From NCBI GenBank assembly GCA_938003665.1, contig CALKYI010000182.1, positions 1 to 25,481 on the forward strand: a stretch of 25,481 bases of DNA, written 5' to 3'. The notes under the pieces were generated by a model. That model made no database searches. It was not told the DNA's origin and was given only the letters and a program-made list of their open reading frames with translations. The DNA comes from an uncultured Flavobacteriales bacterium (GTDB lineage: Bacteria; Bacteroidota; Bacteroidia; Flavobacteriales_D; Sanyastnellaceae). Both the position numbers and the translations under genes were made by a program. Below, piece by piece: positions 1 through 7,934 of this stretch (position 1 is the stretch's first letter; each line of letters opens with the position of its first letter).

Positions 1-128
1 TCGCTGGCCAACATGATCAAAATTTCGTGCTCGATAAACGGAGTTTCATCGGACGCGATCTGTCCAATAAGGGACGCGCTGAAGCCTAACAAAATGTCCA
101 GCAATGTGAGTTGAGGTTTCCATACCAT
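1..128 (-). CDS. Possible N-terminal fragment of an unidentified protein (runs off left edge)
   Basis: An open minus-strand frame begins with ATG at 128 and stays open for 42 codons to the window edge. The start of the product reads MVWKPQLTLLDILLGF, followed by an acidic stretch and a second hydrophobic stretch ending ILIMLAS. The alternating leucine-rich pattern looks protein-like, and the frame would be divergent from asnB with a gap of about 114 bp, which would be a natural place for two promoters. I do not recognise the family. The fragment is short enough that a chance open frame cannot be excluded, so confidence is low. Confidence 0.35.
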   Translation of the reverse strand, partial: MVWKPQLTLLDILLGFSASLIGQIASDETPFIEHEILIMLAS

Positions 129-147
129 GGGATCAAAATTTCTGAGG

Positions 148-180
148 TTGCTCAAAGGTATCACCCGGCCGGTGAATTTG
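148..180 (+). promoter_or_regulatory. Candidate Bacteroidota-type promoter upstream of asnB
   Basis: TGAATTTG at 173-180 matches five of the six fixed positions of the Bacteroidota -7 element TAnnTTTG. A TTG trinucleotide at 148-150 could act as the -33 element, with a spacer of 22 bp, slightly longer than usual. Transcription would start near 187 and leave a leader of roughly 55 nt before the asnB ATG at 243. This is pattern matching only. The long spacer and the mismatch keep confidence low. Confidence 0.25.
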
Positions 181-242
181 ATGGACCAAATCGCAACATC
201 TGCCCCGCCTCTTTCGTAGCCAAGGCAAAGAAAAGATTGACC

Positions 243-1922
243 ATGTGTTCGATTACAGCGATTTTGAACGCCGATGCCCCCGCCGATGATCTTCGGGCAG
301 CTGCACTCTCCATCTCCAAAAGGCAACGTCACCGCGGCCCCGATTGGTCCGGTGTATTCCAGCACGAGCGTGCCCTGCTCGCGCATGAACGCCTCGCCAT
401 CGTGGATGTCACCAGCGGCGCCCAGCCCCTGCTGGACCCGATGACTGGAACGGCACTCGCTGTCAATGGTGAAATCTACAACCACAAATCACTCCGAGCG
501 CAAACGACTTCATTCCCCTACCAAACCGGCAGCGACTGCGAAGTCATCCTCAGCTTGTACCGGGAACATGGTAGCGATCTTGCCCACCATTTGGAGGGCA
601 TGTTCGCCTTCGTGCTCTACGACGTCGAAAAAGACGCTTGGCTGATTGGGCGCGACCCCATCGGAATCATTCCGCTCTATTACGGCCACACCGCCGATGG
701 TGCTTTGATGGTGGCATCCGAAATGAAGGGCATCGAACCCTTGTGCGAGGATGTAAGTGAATTCCCTCCCGGGCACGTTTGGTCATCAGCAGATGCTGCA
801 CCCGAACGGTATTACACCGAGGATTGGATGGATTGGGAAACCGCTCCAAAGCAGGCTTACAAAAAGGGAGAATTGCGCGCCGCGCTTGAACAGAGCGTCA
901 AATCGCATTTGATGGGCGACGTGCCTTATGGCCTTCTCATCAGCGGCGGACTTGACTCTTCGGTCATCGCAGCCGTTGCCAAGAACTTCTCGCAAAAGCG
1001 CGTGGACGACGAAGACAATTCAGATGCTTGGTGGCCCCAAGTGCACAGCTTCAGCATCGGCCTCGAAGGCAGTCCGGATGTCGCTGCGGCCCAAAAAGTG
1101 GCGGACCACATCGGCACGATTCACCACCCACTTGTATTCACCATTCAAGAAGGCCTAGACGCCCTTGAAGATGTCATTAAGCACATTGAAACGTACGACG
1201 TCACCACCATCCGGGCTTCCACGCCCATGTACTTGATGGCGCGCCAAATCAAAGCCATGGGCATCAAGATGGTTTTGAGCGGAGAAGGCGCAGACGAGCT
1301 GTTCGGTGGCTACCTGTACTTCCACATGGCGCCCGACGCCAAGGAATTCCATGAGGAATCTGTGCGAAAAGTTCTGGCGTTGAACAAGTACGATTGTTCG
1401 CGAGCGAATAAATCCATGATGGCGTGGGGCATTGAAACGCGCGTGCCATTCCTGCACAAGCCGTTTGTCAACTACGCCATGAACCTTGACCCCGCTGCGA
1501 AAATGGGCGGCAAGGGTAAAATCGAAAAGCACATCATCCGCGAATCGTTTGAGGGCCTCATTCCCGATGAAGTCCTGTGGCGACAGAAGGAGCAGTTCTC
1601 TGACGGTGTCGTCTACGGCTGGATCGATGGGTTGAAAGACCACGCAGAACGCTTGGTCAGCGATGAAGAAATGGAGCGTGCTTCCGTTCGATTCCCAATC
1701 AATCCGCCAGCAACCAAGGAAGGGTACTTCTACCGCACCATTTTTGAAAAGCACTTCCCCACGGCCGCTGCTGCGAATTCCGTTCCTGGCGGCAAGTCTG
1801 TAGCCTGCTCAACTGAGAAGGCCCTGGAGTGGAATGAAAGCCTAAAAAACGTGGTCGACCCTTCGGGGCGCGCGGTCACGAACGTGCACAACTCCGGCTA
1901 CTCTTCAGAGGCGGATTCCTGA
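243..1922 (+). CDS. asnB: Asparagine synthase B (glutamine-hydrolysing)
   Basis: Cytoplasmic enzyme that makes asparagine from aspartate, ATP and glutamine. I chose the ATG at 243, not the longer in-frame extension to a TTG at 111, because it gives Met-Cys at the N terminus and Cys2 is the class II glutamine amidotransferase nucleophile exposed after Met removal. The 559 residues match E. coli AsnB (554). The N-terminal half has RGPDWSG, HERLAIVD and VNGEIYN, typical of the glutaminase domain. The synthetase half has the ATP pyrophosphatase loop SGGLDSS at about residues 234-240, then SGEGADELFGGY and WGIETRVPFLHK. The last ~55 residues are less conserved-looking and reach 25 bp into the 3' end of the convergent terC-family gene. 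It appears monocistronic. Confidence 0.95.
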   Translation: MCSITAILNADAPADDLRAAALSISKRQRHRGPDWSGVFQHERALLAHERLAIVDVTSGAQPLLDPMTGTALAVNGEIYNHKSLRAQTTSFPYQTGSDCEVILSLYREHGSDLAHHLEGMFAFVLYDVEKDAWLIGRDPIGIIPLYYGHTADGALMVASEMKGIEPLCEDVSEFPPGHVWSSADAAPERYYTEDWMDWETAPKQAYKKGELRAALEQSVKSHLMGDVPYGLLISGGLDSSVIAAVAKNFSQKRVDDEDNSDAWWPQVHSFSIGLEGSPDVAAAQKVADHIGTIHHPLVFTIQEGLDALEDVIKHIETYDVTTIRASTPMYLMARQIKAMGIKMVLSGEGADELFGGYLYFHMAPDAKEFHEESVRKVLALNKYDCSRANKSMMAWGIETRVPFLHKPFVNYAMNLDPAAKMGGKGKIEKHIIRESFEGLIPDEVLWRQKEQFSDGVVYGWIDGLKDHAERLVSDEEMERASVRFPINPPATKEGYFYRTIFEKHFPTAAAANSVPGGKSVACSTEKALEWNESLKNVVDPSGRAVTNVHNSGYSSEADS

Positions 1923-2668
1923 GCGTTGGCCAAGCGTTTTTGGTAACGCGATTGAACGAGGTCCACAGCGATAAGGACGGACACCGCGAAATAGAAGGTG
2001 GTCTTGTTCAGTGCATGCACCTCGCCGCCGAACAAGGTCAAATGAGCCAAGTGACCGCCTTCGGAAAGCAACATCACCCCAACCAGCAACAAAATGAACA
2101 AACCGAGCACTTCGTATGCTCGGTTTTTCTTTAGGAACGCCGCCACGCGGTTGGCGAGCAACAGCATCACCACGCCGCTCAACAGAATGCTAACCACCAT
2201 GACCGCCATGTTGTCGGTCAGCGCTATGGCCGTTAGAACGCTGTCGAAAGAAAACACCACGTTCATGAGCACCATGGCCATGATCGCAGAGCGAGCCGAC
2301 TTGGGTGCAGTCGCCTCAGCATGTGCACTCAAATCACCAGCGAGCATATGCCAAACTTCCTTGACAGCCGTGTAAACGATGAACCCGCCACCCGCCATCG
2401 CGATGATGCTATGGCCGTTGAACGATGCTTCAACTACCCCTTCCCAATTCACCGCAGCGAAGGGCTTTTGAAACCACTCAATCAATTGAACGAGCAGCAG
2501 CAGCAACGCCACCCGCATCACCACGGCTCCTAAGATGCCAATTCGCTGAACACGAGTTCGTTCTGCCGGTTTCACTCGACCGGATTCGATGGCGATGTAG
2601 AGCAAATTATCGATGCCCAATACCGCCTCGAGGGCAACAAGCATGATAAGGCTGATCAACCAATCCAT
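1898..2668 (-). CDS. TerC/YgdQ-family integral membrane protein
   Basis: A 256-residue polytopic inner-membrane protein of the TerC family, closest in layout to E. coli YgdQ-type proteins. The N terminus carries the signature LEAVLGIDNLLYIAI, and a second half-repeat carries NVVFSFDSVLTAIALTDN. These two acidic membrane motifs (GxDN and SxDS) are the family hallmark and are thought to bind or conduct metal ions. About seven hydrophobic segments are visible, plus a charged cytoplasmic loop around residues 115-130. Members are linked to manganese export or tellurite resistance, but the substrate here cannot be read from sequence. It is the last gene of the minus-strand cluster, starting 6 bp after the nitroreductase stop, and its 3' end overlaps convergent asnB by 25 bp. 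Confidence 0.88.
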   Translation of the reverse strand: MDWLISLIMLVALEAVLGIDNLLYIAIESGRVKPAERTRVQRIGILGAVVMRVALLLLLVQLIEWFQKPFAAVNWEGVVEASFNGHSIIAMAGGGFIVYTAVKEVWHMLAGDLSAHAEATAPKSARSAIMAMVLMNVVFSFDSVLTAIALTDNMAVMVVSILLSGVVMLLLANRVAAFLKKNRAYEVLGLFILLLVGVMLLSEGGHLAHLTLFGGEVHALNKTTFYFAVSVLIAVDLVQSRYQKRLANAQESASEE

Positions 2669-2674
2669 CGCTGA

Positions 2675-3454
2675 CTAGTGTTCGTGAATGAAGTCGTCTT
2701 GCGGGAACCGGAACCGCTCATTGTAGATGCCGCCCTCAGCGCGTTTTCCCATGGAAATGGCCATGGTAATTCCGGCGCGACGCGGCAAACCGAGTAGCTG
2801 TTTCACCCGCATCGAATCCAACCCTTCCATGGGACAGGAGTCGAAGCCCTCCGCCCTCGCCGCCAGCATGAAGGTCTGGCACGCCAAGGCGGTCGTCTTG
2901 TGGGCCCAGACGTCCATGTGCGCCAGGCTGATGGGCTCGCGAGGAGTGGGCTGACCCCATCCCCGGACCGTGAACCAAATCCATTTGAACGGCCGGAAAA
3001 TGCCCAGCGGTCCTTGGTTGTAGACCAACTTGGTGATTTTCTCGAAGTATTGGAAGGCTTTTTCGGGGGTCTTGGGATTGGATCGCAGGTGCGCAATCAT
3101 GCGGTCGTTGTTGCGTCGCCATAAATCTGGGCGGGCGACAAAAACAAACAATTCTTGCGCCGTGGTTGCCGCCGGTTGGCCTAGGCAGTACTCGGCCAGT
3201 TTCGCCTTTTTCTCAGCAGAGCGCACCCAGTGGATTTCCCATACCTGGAGATTGGAGGAGTTGGGGGCTTTCAATGCCGCATCCATCGCCCGTCGCACCA
3301 CCTCCTCTGGCACGGGATCGTCCGAATAAATCCGAACGCTTCGACGCGAGTCTACCACGTCATAAAATGCCCCTGCATCGGTAGCGGGCGCTTCCAAGAC
3401 CTGACGCTTGGACGCCTTGGCTGCTGAAGAGTCGAATACCTTGACCTTTACCAT
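2675..3454 (-). CDS. Nitroreductase family FMN-dependent oxidoreductase
   Basis: A 259-residue cytoplasmic flavoprotein of the NfsB/NADH-oxidase fold. The N-terminal FMN-binding motif DSRRSVRIYSDDPVP is at about residues 35-49, followed by APNSSNLQVWEIHWV, where the Ser/Asn cluster contacts FMN phosphate in the family. The C-terminal part has GFDSCPMEGLDSMRVKQLLG and an AISMGKRAEGG segment, typical of nitroreductases that accept quinones or nitroaromatics. The natural substrate is unknown. A region rich in Trp and Phe (around residues 150-175) probably lines the active site. It lies 9 bp after the deoA stop and 6 bp before the terC-family start, so it is very likely co-transcribed with the nucleoside genes, although no functional link is obvious. 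Confidence 0.88.
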   Translation of the reverse strand: MVKVKVFDSSAAKASKRQVLEAPATDAGAFYDVVDSRRSVRIYSDDPVPEEVVRRAMDAALKAPNSSNLQVWEIHWVRSAEKKAKLAEYCLGQPAATTAQELFVFVARPDLWRRNNDRMIAHLRSNPKTPEKAFQYFEKITKLVYNQGPLGIFRPFKWIWFTVRGWGQPTPREPISLAHMDVWAHKTTALACQTFMLAARAEGFDSCPMEGLDSMRVKQLLGLPRRAGITMAISMGKRAEGGIYNERFRFPQDDFIHEH

Positions 3455-3463
3455 GCCGCAAAC

Positions 3464-4792
3464 TTAGGCGGTGCGGTGTTCGATGACAACGGGTTCCGCT
3501 GTCGTTTGCGCTTTTTCTGAAAAATAGAAGGCACTCCGGATACGGTGCGCCGCACGCTCATAATCGGCCTCGGATCTTGCGTGGATGACAGCCAATGGTG
3601 TTTGGGCATCGGCCACAGAACCTTGGCGCATCCATCCGGAACATCCGACAGAATGTTCGACGGATTGGCCAGCTTGGGTACGGCCACCGCCCAAATCCAC
3701 CACCGCCAAACCCAATTCGCGGGTATCGACGCCCGCGAGGGATTGGCCCCAATTTTCTTCTGCAGCTAACACGGGACGAACCACGGGCGCATTCGCCAGG
3801 TGCTTCGGATTGGACAGCAAATCCGCTGGTCCGCCCATCGCTGCGATGGATTGAGCGAAACACTCTGCTGCTGTTCCATCCGACAGCACGCGATCCACTG
3901 CGCTCGCCCCGTCGCTCTCAGAGGTAAACAATCCGGAAAGGCAACCATTTCGAATCGCCAGTGCCTTGGTCACCTCATGCAGCCTTCCTTCCGTGATTTC
4001 ACCCCGCAATAAGCGCATGGCCTCTTTTACCTCGAGGCCGTTGCCAGCGGCATCTGCCAGCGGCTGGTTCATATCGGTGAGCAACGCTTCGGTGGGCATC
4101 CCGGCTTGGGTTCCCACTGCGCAGAGCGAGTCCGACAACTCACGTGCTACGGTCATGTCTGTCATGAATGCGCCGTTCCCGACCTTGATGTCCATCACCA
4201 AAGACCCCAGGCCTGCCGCAAGTTTCTTCGACAGAATGCTGGCTGTGATCAATCCATATTGTTCCACTGTGGCCGTCACATCACGGGTAGCGTACATTCG
4301 ACGGTCAGCCGGTGCAAAATCATCGGTTTGGCCGGCGATGGCGAATCCGCAGCGCTCGACCGCTTGGCGGAAGGTCGACTCGTCCGGAGCGGTGTTGTAG
4401 CCTGGGATGGATTCCAGCTTGTCAATTGTGCCGCCCGTGTGCGCCAATCCCCGACCAGCGATCATGGGCACAAAACCCCCACACGCAGCCAAAATCGGAG
4501 CCAGCACAAAGGAGACCGTATCACCCACGCCTCCTGTCGAATGTTTGTCTAGGATAGGTCCTCCCAATCGTTCAGCATCCCAGCTGAGCACCTTGCCGGA
4601 ATCGCGCATGGCCAACGTGAGGTCCGTACGCTCACGGTACGAGATGTCTTGAAAAATCGAGGCCATGGCGAAGGCCGCAATCTGCGCGTCCGTCACTTCT
4701 CCTTCCGTCACCCCTTGTATAAAACGCTGGATTTCAGCCGTTGTCAAAGCATGGCCATCCCGCTTCTTTCGTATGATTTCGGGGATCAACAT
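3464..4792 (-). CDS. deoA: Thymidine phosphorylase
   Basis: Catalyses reversible phosphorolysis of thymidine (and deoxyuridine) to the base and deoxyribose-1-phosphate, in the cytoplasm. The 442 residues match E. coli DeoA (440) almost end to end. Diagnostic segments are EIIRKKRDGHAL at the N terminus, the phosphate-binding loop DKHSTGGVGDTVSF, the family signature AGRGLAHTGGTIDKLESIPG, YATRDVTATV, the base-binding SILSKKLAAGLGSLVMDIKVG, and a C-terminal AVVDLGGGRTQAG. The downstream gene starts 9 bp after its stop, and the gap to the upstream NupC-type transporter is 17 bp. Together with cytidine deaminase it forms a pyrimidine nucleoside catabolism and salvage unit. No disruption is seen. 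Its sequence is closer to DeoA than to the Gram-positive pyrimidine phosphorylases. Confidence 0.95.
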   Translation of the reverse strand: MLIPEIIRKKRDGHALTTAEIQRFIQGVTEGEVTDAQIAAFAMASIFQDISYRERTDLTLAMRDSGKVLSWDAERLGGPILDKHSTGGVGDTVSFVLAPILAACGGFVPMIAGRGLAHTGGTIDKLESIPGYNTAPDESTFRQAVERCGFAIAGQTDDFAPADRRMYATRDVTATVEQYGLITASILSKKLAAGLGSLVMDIKVGNGAFMTDMTVARELSDSLCAVGTQAGMPTEALLTDMNQPLADAAGNGLEVKEAMRLLRGEITEGRLHEVTKALAIRNGCLSGLFTSESDGASAVDRVLSDGTAAECFAQSIAAMGGPADLLSNPKHLANAPVVRPVLAAEENWGQSLAGVDTRELGLAVVDLGGGRTQAGQSVEHSVGCSGWMRQGSVADAQTPLAVIHARSEADYERAAHRIRSAFYFSEKAQTTAEPVVIEHRTA

Positions 4793-4809
4793 GGCGAATT
4801 TTCAGCGGT

Positions 4810-6072
4810 TTAGAGCGACAAGAACAGCCCTGCAATGGTTGCCGACATGAGGTTGGACAAGGTCGCCGCGAGTACGGCCTTCAGGCCAAAGCGTGCAATG
4901 TCTTGGCGGCGCGATGGGGCCAACGACCCCAATCCGCCCAACAGGATGGCAATGGACGACAAGTTGGCAAACCCACAGAGGGCGAACGAGACGATGGCTT
5001 TGGTTTTCTCGGTCAGGACCACCTCGGCGCCTTCAGCCAGATAGGGCGCGAAATTCAAGTACGCCACGAATTCGTTGACGATGAGTTTTTGGCCAATGAA
5101 GGAACCGGCCACGATGGCTTCATGCCACGGCACACCAATCAAAAACGCCAATGGCGCGAAGACGTACCCCAAAATCAATTCGAGGGTTAATTCCGGGTGA
5201 TTGAACAATCCTCCGATGCCGCTGAAAAGTCCGTTGACGAGCGCAATCAACCCCACAAAGGCCAGCAACATCGCACCGACATTCATCGCCAGCTTGAGAC
5301 CGGAAGCCGCTCCATTCGCCGCCGCATCGATGACATTCACCGACTGGCCATCCAACTCCTCGTTCATCTCTTCCGTCGTCAATGCCTCCTTGGGCTCCTC
5401 CGTCTCCGGGTAAATGAGCTTGGCAAACAACAAACCACCCGGGGCTGCCATGAACGAGGCAGCAATCAAGTACTCCAGTGGCACGCCAAGGGATGCGTAC
5501 CCCGCAAGCACCGACCCCGCGACTGAGGCCAAGCCCCCCACCATCACCGCAAAGAGCTCGGAGGAAGTCATGTTCTTGATGAACGGCCGCACGACGAGCG
5601 GCGCTTCCGTTTGCCCTACAAAGATGTTGGCCGTGGCCGAGAGCGATTCCGCTCGCGACGTGCCTAACGCCCGGCGCAATCCACCGCCCAGCACGTTGAT
5701 GACCCACTGCATGATACCGATGTGGTAGAGCACCGCGATCAGGGATGAGAAGAAAATAATGACCGGAAGGACACGGACTGCGAAGACAAAGCCGGATCCT
5801 CCGAAGAGCTCGAACATCTGATCCGAGTTGAGGCCTCCAAAAATGAAGGTGATGCCATCGTTTCCGTAATCAATCACCCGTTGCACGCCCTGGGAAAGGG
5901 AGATCAAAAGCGACTTACCAAAGGGGAAATAAAGGACGAAGGCCCCGAAAAACAATTGGATGGCAAACGCTCCCAACACCGTACGCAATTGGATGGCCTT
6001 TCGATTGTGTGAGGCTGCAAAAGCAATCCCAACTAGAACGACCATGCCCACGAGACTCATCATCACTGTCAT
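4810..6072 (-). CDS. nupC: NupC-type concentrative nucleoside transporter
   Basis: Inner-membrane cation:nucleoside symporter of the CNT family. The hallmark NIFVGQTEAPLVVRPF lies in the middle of the protein and contains the Gln-Thr-Glu nucleoside-binding residues. It is followed by SELFAVMVGGLASVAGSVLAGY and AAPGGLLFAKLIYPETEEP, and the C-terminal half has SFIGQKLIVNEFVAYL and SFALCGFANLSSIAI, all standard for the fold. The N terminus is hydrophobic, ending in a HNRKAIQLR boundary like that of E. coli NupC. I prefer the start at 6072 because it places that boundary at the same distance as in NupC. An in-frame ATG at 6093 and further Mets 9-12 bases downstream are alternatives. It sits between the unknown outer-membrane protein gene and deoA. 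Confidence 0.93.
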   Translation of the reverse strand: MTVMMSLVGMVVLVGIAFAASHNRKAIQLRTVLGAFAIQLFFGAFVLYFPFGKSLLISLSQGVQRVIDYGNDGITFIFGGLNSDQMFELFGGSGFVFAVRVLPVIIFFSSLIAVLYHIGIMQWVINVLGGGLRRALGTSRAESLSATANIFVGQTEAPLVVRPFIKNMTSSELFAVMVGGLASVAGSVLAGYASLGVPLEYLIAASFMAAPGGLLFAKLIYPETEEPKEALTTEEMNEELDGQSVNVIDAAANGAASGLKLAMNVGAMLLAFVGLIALVNGLFSGIGGLFNHPELTLELILGYVFAPLAFLIGVPWHEAIVAGSFIGQKLIVNEFVAYLNFAPYLAEGAEVVLTEKTKAIVSFALCGFANLSSIAILLGGLGSLAPSRRQDIARFGLKAVLAATLSNLMSATIAGLFLSL

Positions 6073-6107
6073 GGCAACGAATCTACAATGCATCCGAAGA
6101 ATGTCGG

Positions 6108-7373
6108 CTACTCAAACGCCATTCTGCGCTTCAAAGCGCGGTGCCGCTCCCATCGTGGAGCAGTTGACGCTTGCCACACCACGCCGCAGCGCAGCCAAGC
6201 AGCGGTCCAATCCGATCGCTGGTACCAGCCAATCGGCATAGCGTTAGAGCGCCAAACTTGCCACCCTCCGGCGACGAAGCCCCCAACATCCCCGCAGATG
6301 GTCCGCTCCAATCGTCCTTCACACACCGTATGGTTGTAGCGGTAAGAATCCCAACCTGCCTCACTGTAGACCGACTGGCCCGAATTGTGCACACCATGCC
6401 AAGTACCGCGCAATTTTCCTGCCCATGCGCCATGCGCCCCCGCCACCCAGACGGCCATCAACGTTCGATCCTGGTTGTACGTACCGCGTACCGCATCTAC
6501 CCGGTGCATGTATCCCACATCGATGCCTCCGCGAAGGCCGCGGTGCTCAGTGAGCTCGAAACGTACGGTTCCCTCGGTCTCTGTCCACAGCCTATATCCT
6601 TGCCATCCTTCTCCAGCGGCAGCGCTCGCCGCAGAACGAAAGTCAATTCCGTTTCCAACCGGTCCTTCGCGCATGGCCCAATTGTGAAATTGCAACTCTT
6701 GGTGATGAACCACCACGACCAAATCCGCGAGGTGATGCGTGCGGCGCTGGCCAATTTTGTTCAAGCGAACCTGTCCCCGAACCCGGGTTAGAATGGGAAA
6801 GCGCAATTCCGCCCCCACCTTGAACTCGCCGCGATCAAAACCACCATTGGAAGCATAGTTCCATGTGTGCTTCTCGACGTAAAGCCTGCCTGTTCGCCCT
6901 TCATTTCGCAGGGCCATCCACCACCGCCCACTCCAGCTTCCAGCAGCAAAGGCGCGCCATTCCTCTTGAAAGCGCAAGTTTCGTTCCCAACTCGTTCCTT
7001 GGAATGCGCTGACTTCGATGCCGGTTTCCACGTGCTCGTTGAGGGCACGACGCAAGCCCGTGCTGATGTCCAGCCGAAATTGATTGGCATCAGGTTGACC
7101 CGCATACACCTGCCGGTCAATTGCGCCCCTCCAGTGCAGCGCATTCAGCCCGATACGCTCGTGGCCCCAGCCCTTCAGCGAAGCGACAGAGGAACGGGTA
7201 GACGCCGGAGCAGTCGATTGCACTGGATTGATGGCGAAACCAGTGCCAGCATCAAATTGAATCGCGTGCCAGGAATGCTGGCCAAAGTTCACCACAGGAT
7301 ACGTTAAGGCGATGGCCAAGAGCAATCCTGAGCACACCCGACGTACATAGTCCTTGTGGTTTGAACACCGCAT
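6108..7373 (-). CDS. Unknown Trp-rich protein, putative outer-membrane beta-barrel in the nucleoside cluster
   Basis: I do not recognise a family. The 421-residue product starts with a basic region and the hydrophobic run GLLLAIALTYPVVNFGQ, a plausible Sec signal peptide ending near residue 32. The rest has no long hydrophobic helix. It is made of short alternating segments rich in Trp, Tyr, Gly and Arg; I count 23 Trp in total, for example GSWSGRWWMALRNEGR and GGWQVWRSNAMPIGWYQ. Such patterns are usual for outer-membrane beta-barrels, though the last residue is Glu, with Phe next to last, where Phe is typical. It starts 24 bp after the cytidine deaminase stop and ends 14 bp (or 35 bp) before the transporter start, so co-transcription is likely. 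By inference from context it may be an outer-membrane route for nucleosides. Confidence 0.72.
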   Translation of the reverse strand: MRCSNHKDYVRRVCSGLLLAIALTYPVVNFGQHSWHAIQFDAGTGFAINPVQSTAPASTRSSVASLKGWGHERIGLNALHWRGAIDRQVYAGQPDANQFRLDISTGLRRALNEHVETGIEVSAFQGTSWERNLRFQEEWRAFAAGSWSGRWWMALRNEGRTGRLYVEKHTWNYASNGGFDRGEFKVGAELRFPILTRVRGQVRLNKIGQRRTHHLADLVVVVHHQELQFHNWAMREGPVGNGIDFRSAASAAAGEGWQGYRLWTETEGTVRFELTEHRGLRGGIDVGYMHRVDAVRGTYNQDRTLMAVWVAGAHGAWAGKLRGTWHGVHNSGQSVYSEAGWDSYRYNHTVCEGRLERTICGDVGGFVAGGWQVWRSNAMPIGWYQRSDWTAAWLRCGVVWQASTAPRWERHRALKRRMAFE

Positions 7374-7397
7374 GCTGCGGTATACGTCAAACCGGGC

Positions 7398-7883
7398 TTA
7401 AGGGTTGCGGCGGGCGGGCAGCCTGAAGGACAAGGGCAAGAACTGGGACACGTCCGCTGATACCAGCACGTTTGACGCGCCCGTCTGCATCAACAATCGA
7501 ATCGGCGCGCCCTGTCGGTCTTCTGTCTCGAGCATCACTTGTCGGCAACCGCCACACGGTGAAAAATCTAGCACGGGCATGGTGCTGTCGGTAACAACTG
7601 CGGCGGCGACGATGGGATCATCTGGATGCTGCGCGCCCGCGGCAAAAAAAGCAACGCGCTCGGCACACAATCCACTCGGATAGGCCGCATTTTCCTGATT
7701 GCTGCCCAACAGAATCGTCCCGGAAGCCAACCGGACCGCGGATCCCACATTGAACTTCGAATACGGGGAATAGGCCGATTGGCACGCGTTGTGCGCAGAC
7801 TGGAGCAGCTCTAAATCGCTTGGTGGTAGCTCGTCCGCTCGCCATTCCTCGAGGTGAAAGGACCGTTCAATGCGTTGAATCAT
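7398..7883 (-). CDS. cdd: Cytidine deaminase
   Basis: Zinc enzyme converting cytidine and deoxycytidine to uridine and deoxyuridine. I set the start at the ATG at 7883 (MIQRIERSFHLEEW), giving 161 residues, the usual size of the short tetrameric class. An in-frame start at 8012 would run deep into the divergent AMP nucleosidase gene and has no family support. The motifs are intact: AYSPYSKFNVGSAV for substrate binding, NQENAAYPSGLCAERVAF with the zinc-binding Cys and catalytic Glu, and FSPCGGCRQVMLE with the two other zinc Cys residues. It is the first gene of the minus-strand nucleoside cluster. Its promoter must lie in or near the 51-bp gap to the divergent AMP nucleosidase gene. The last ~15 residues are basic and variable. 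Confidence 0.94.
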   Translation of the reverse strand: MIQRIERSFHLEEWRADELPPSDLELLQSAHNACQSAYSPYSKFNVGSAVRLASGTILLGSNQENAAYPSGLCAERVAFFAAGAQHPDDPIVAAAVVTDSTMPVLDFSPCGGCRQVMLETEDRQGAPIRLLMQTGASNVLVSADVSQFLPLSFRLPARRNP

Positions 7884-7934
7884 ATTCGCAAGTAAAGAAA
7901 ATTTAATTGGTCCGGGATGCGTTACCTTGGCATC

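Noticed and set aside
111..242. N-terminal extension of asnB from a TTG at 111
   Set aside because: It would bury the catalytic Cys2 of the glutaminase domain, which must be exposed at the N terminus. The ATG at 243 gives the family length.
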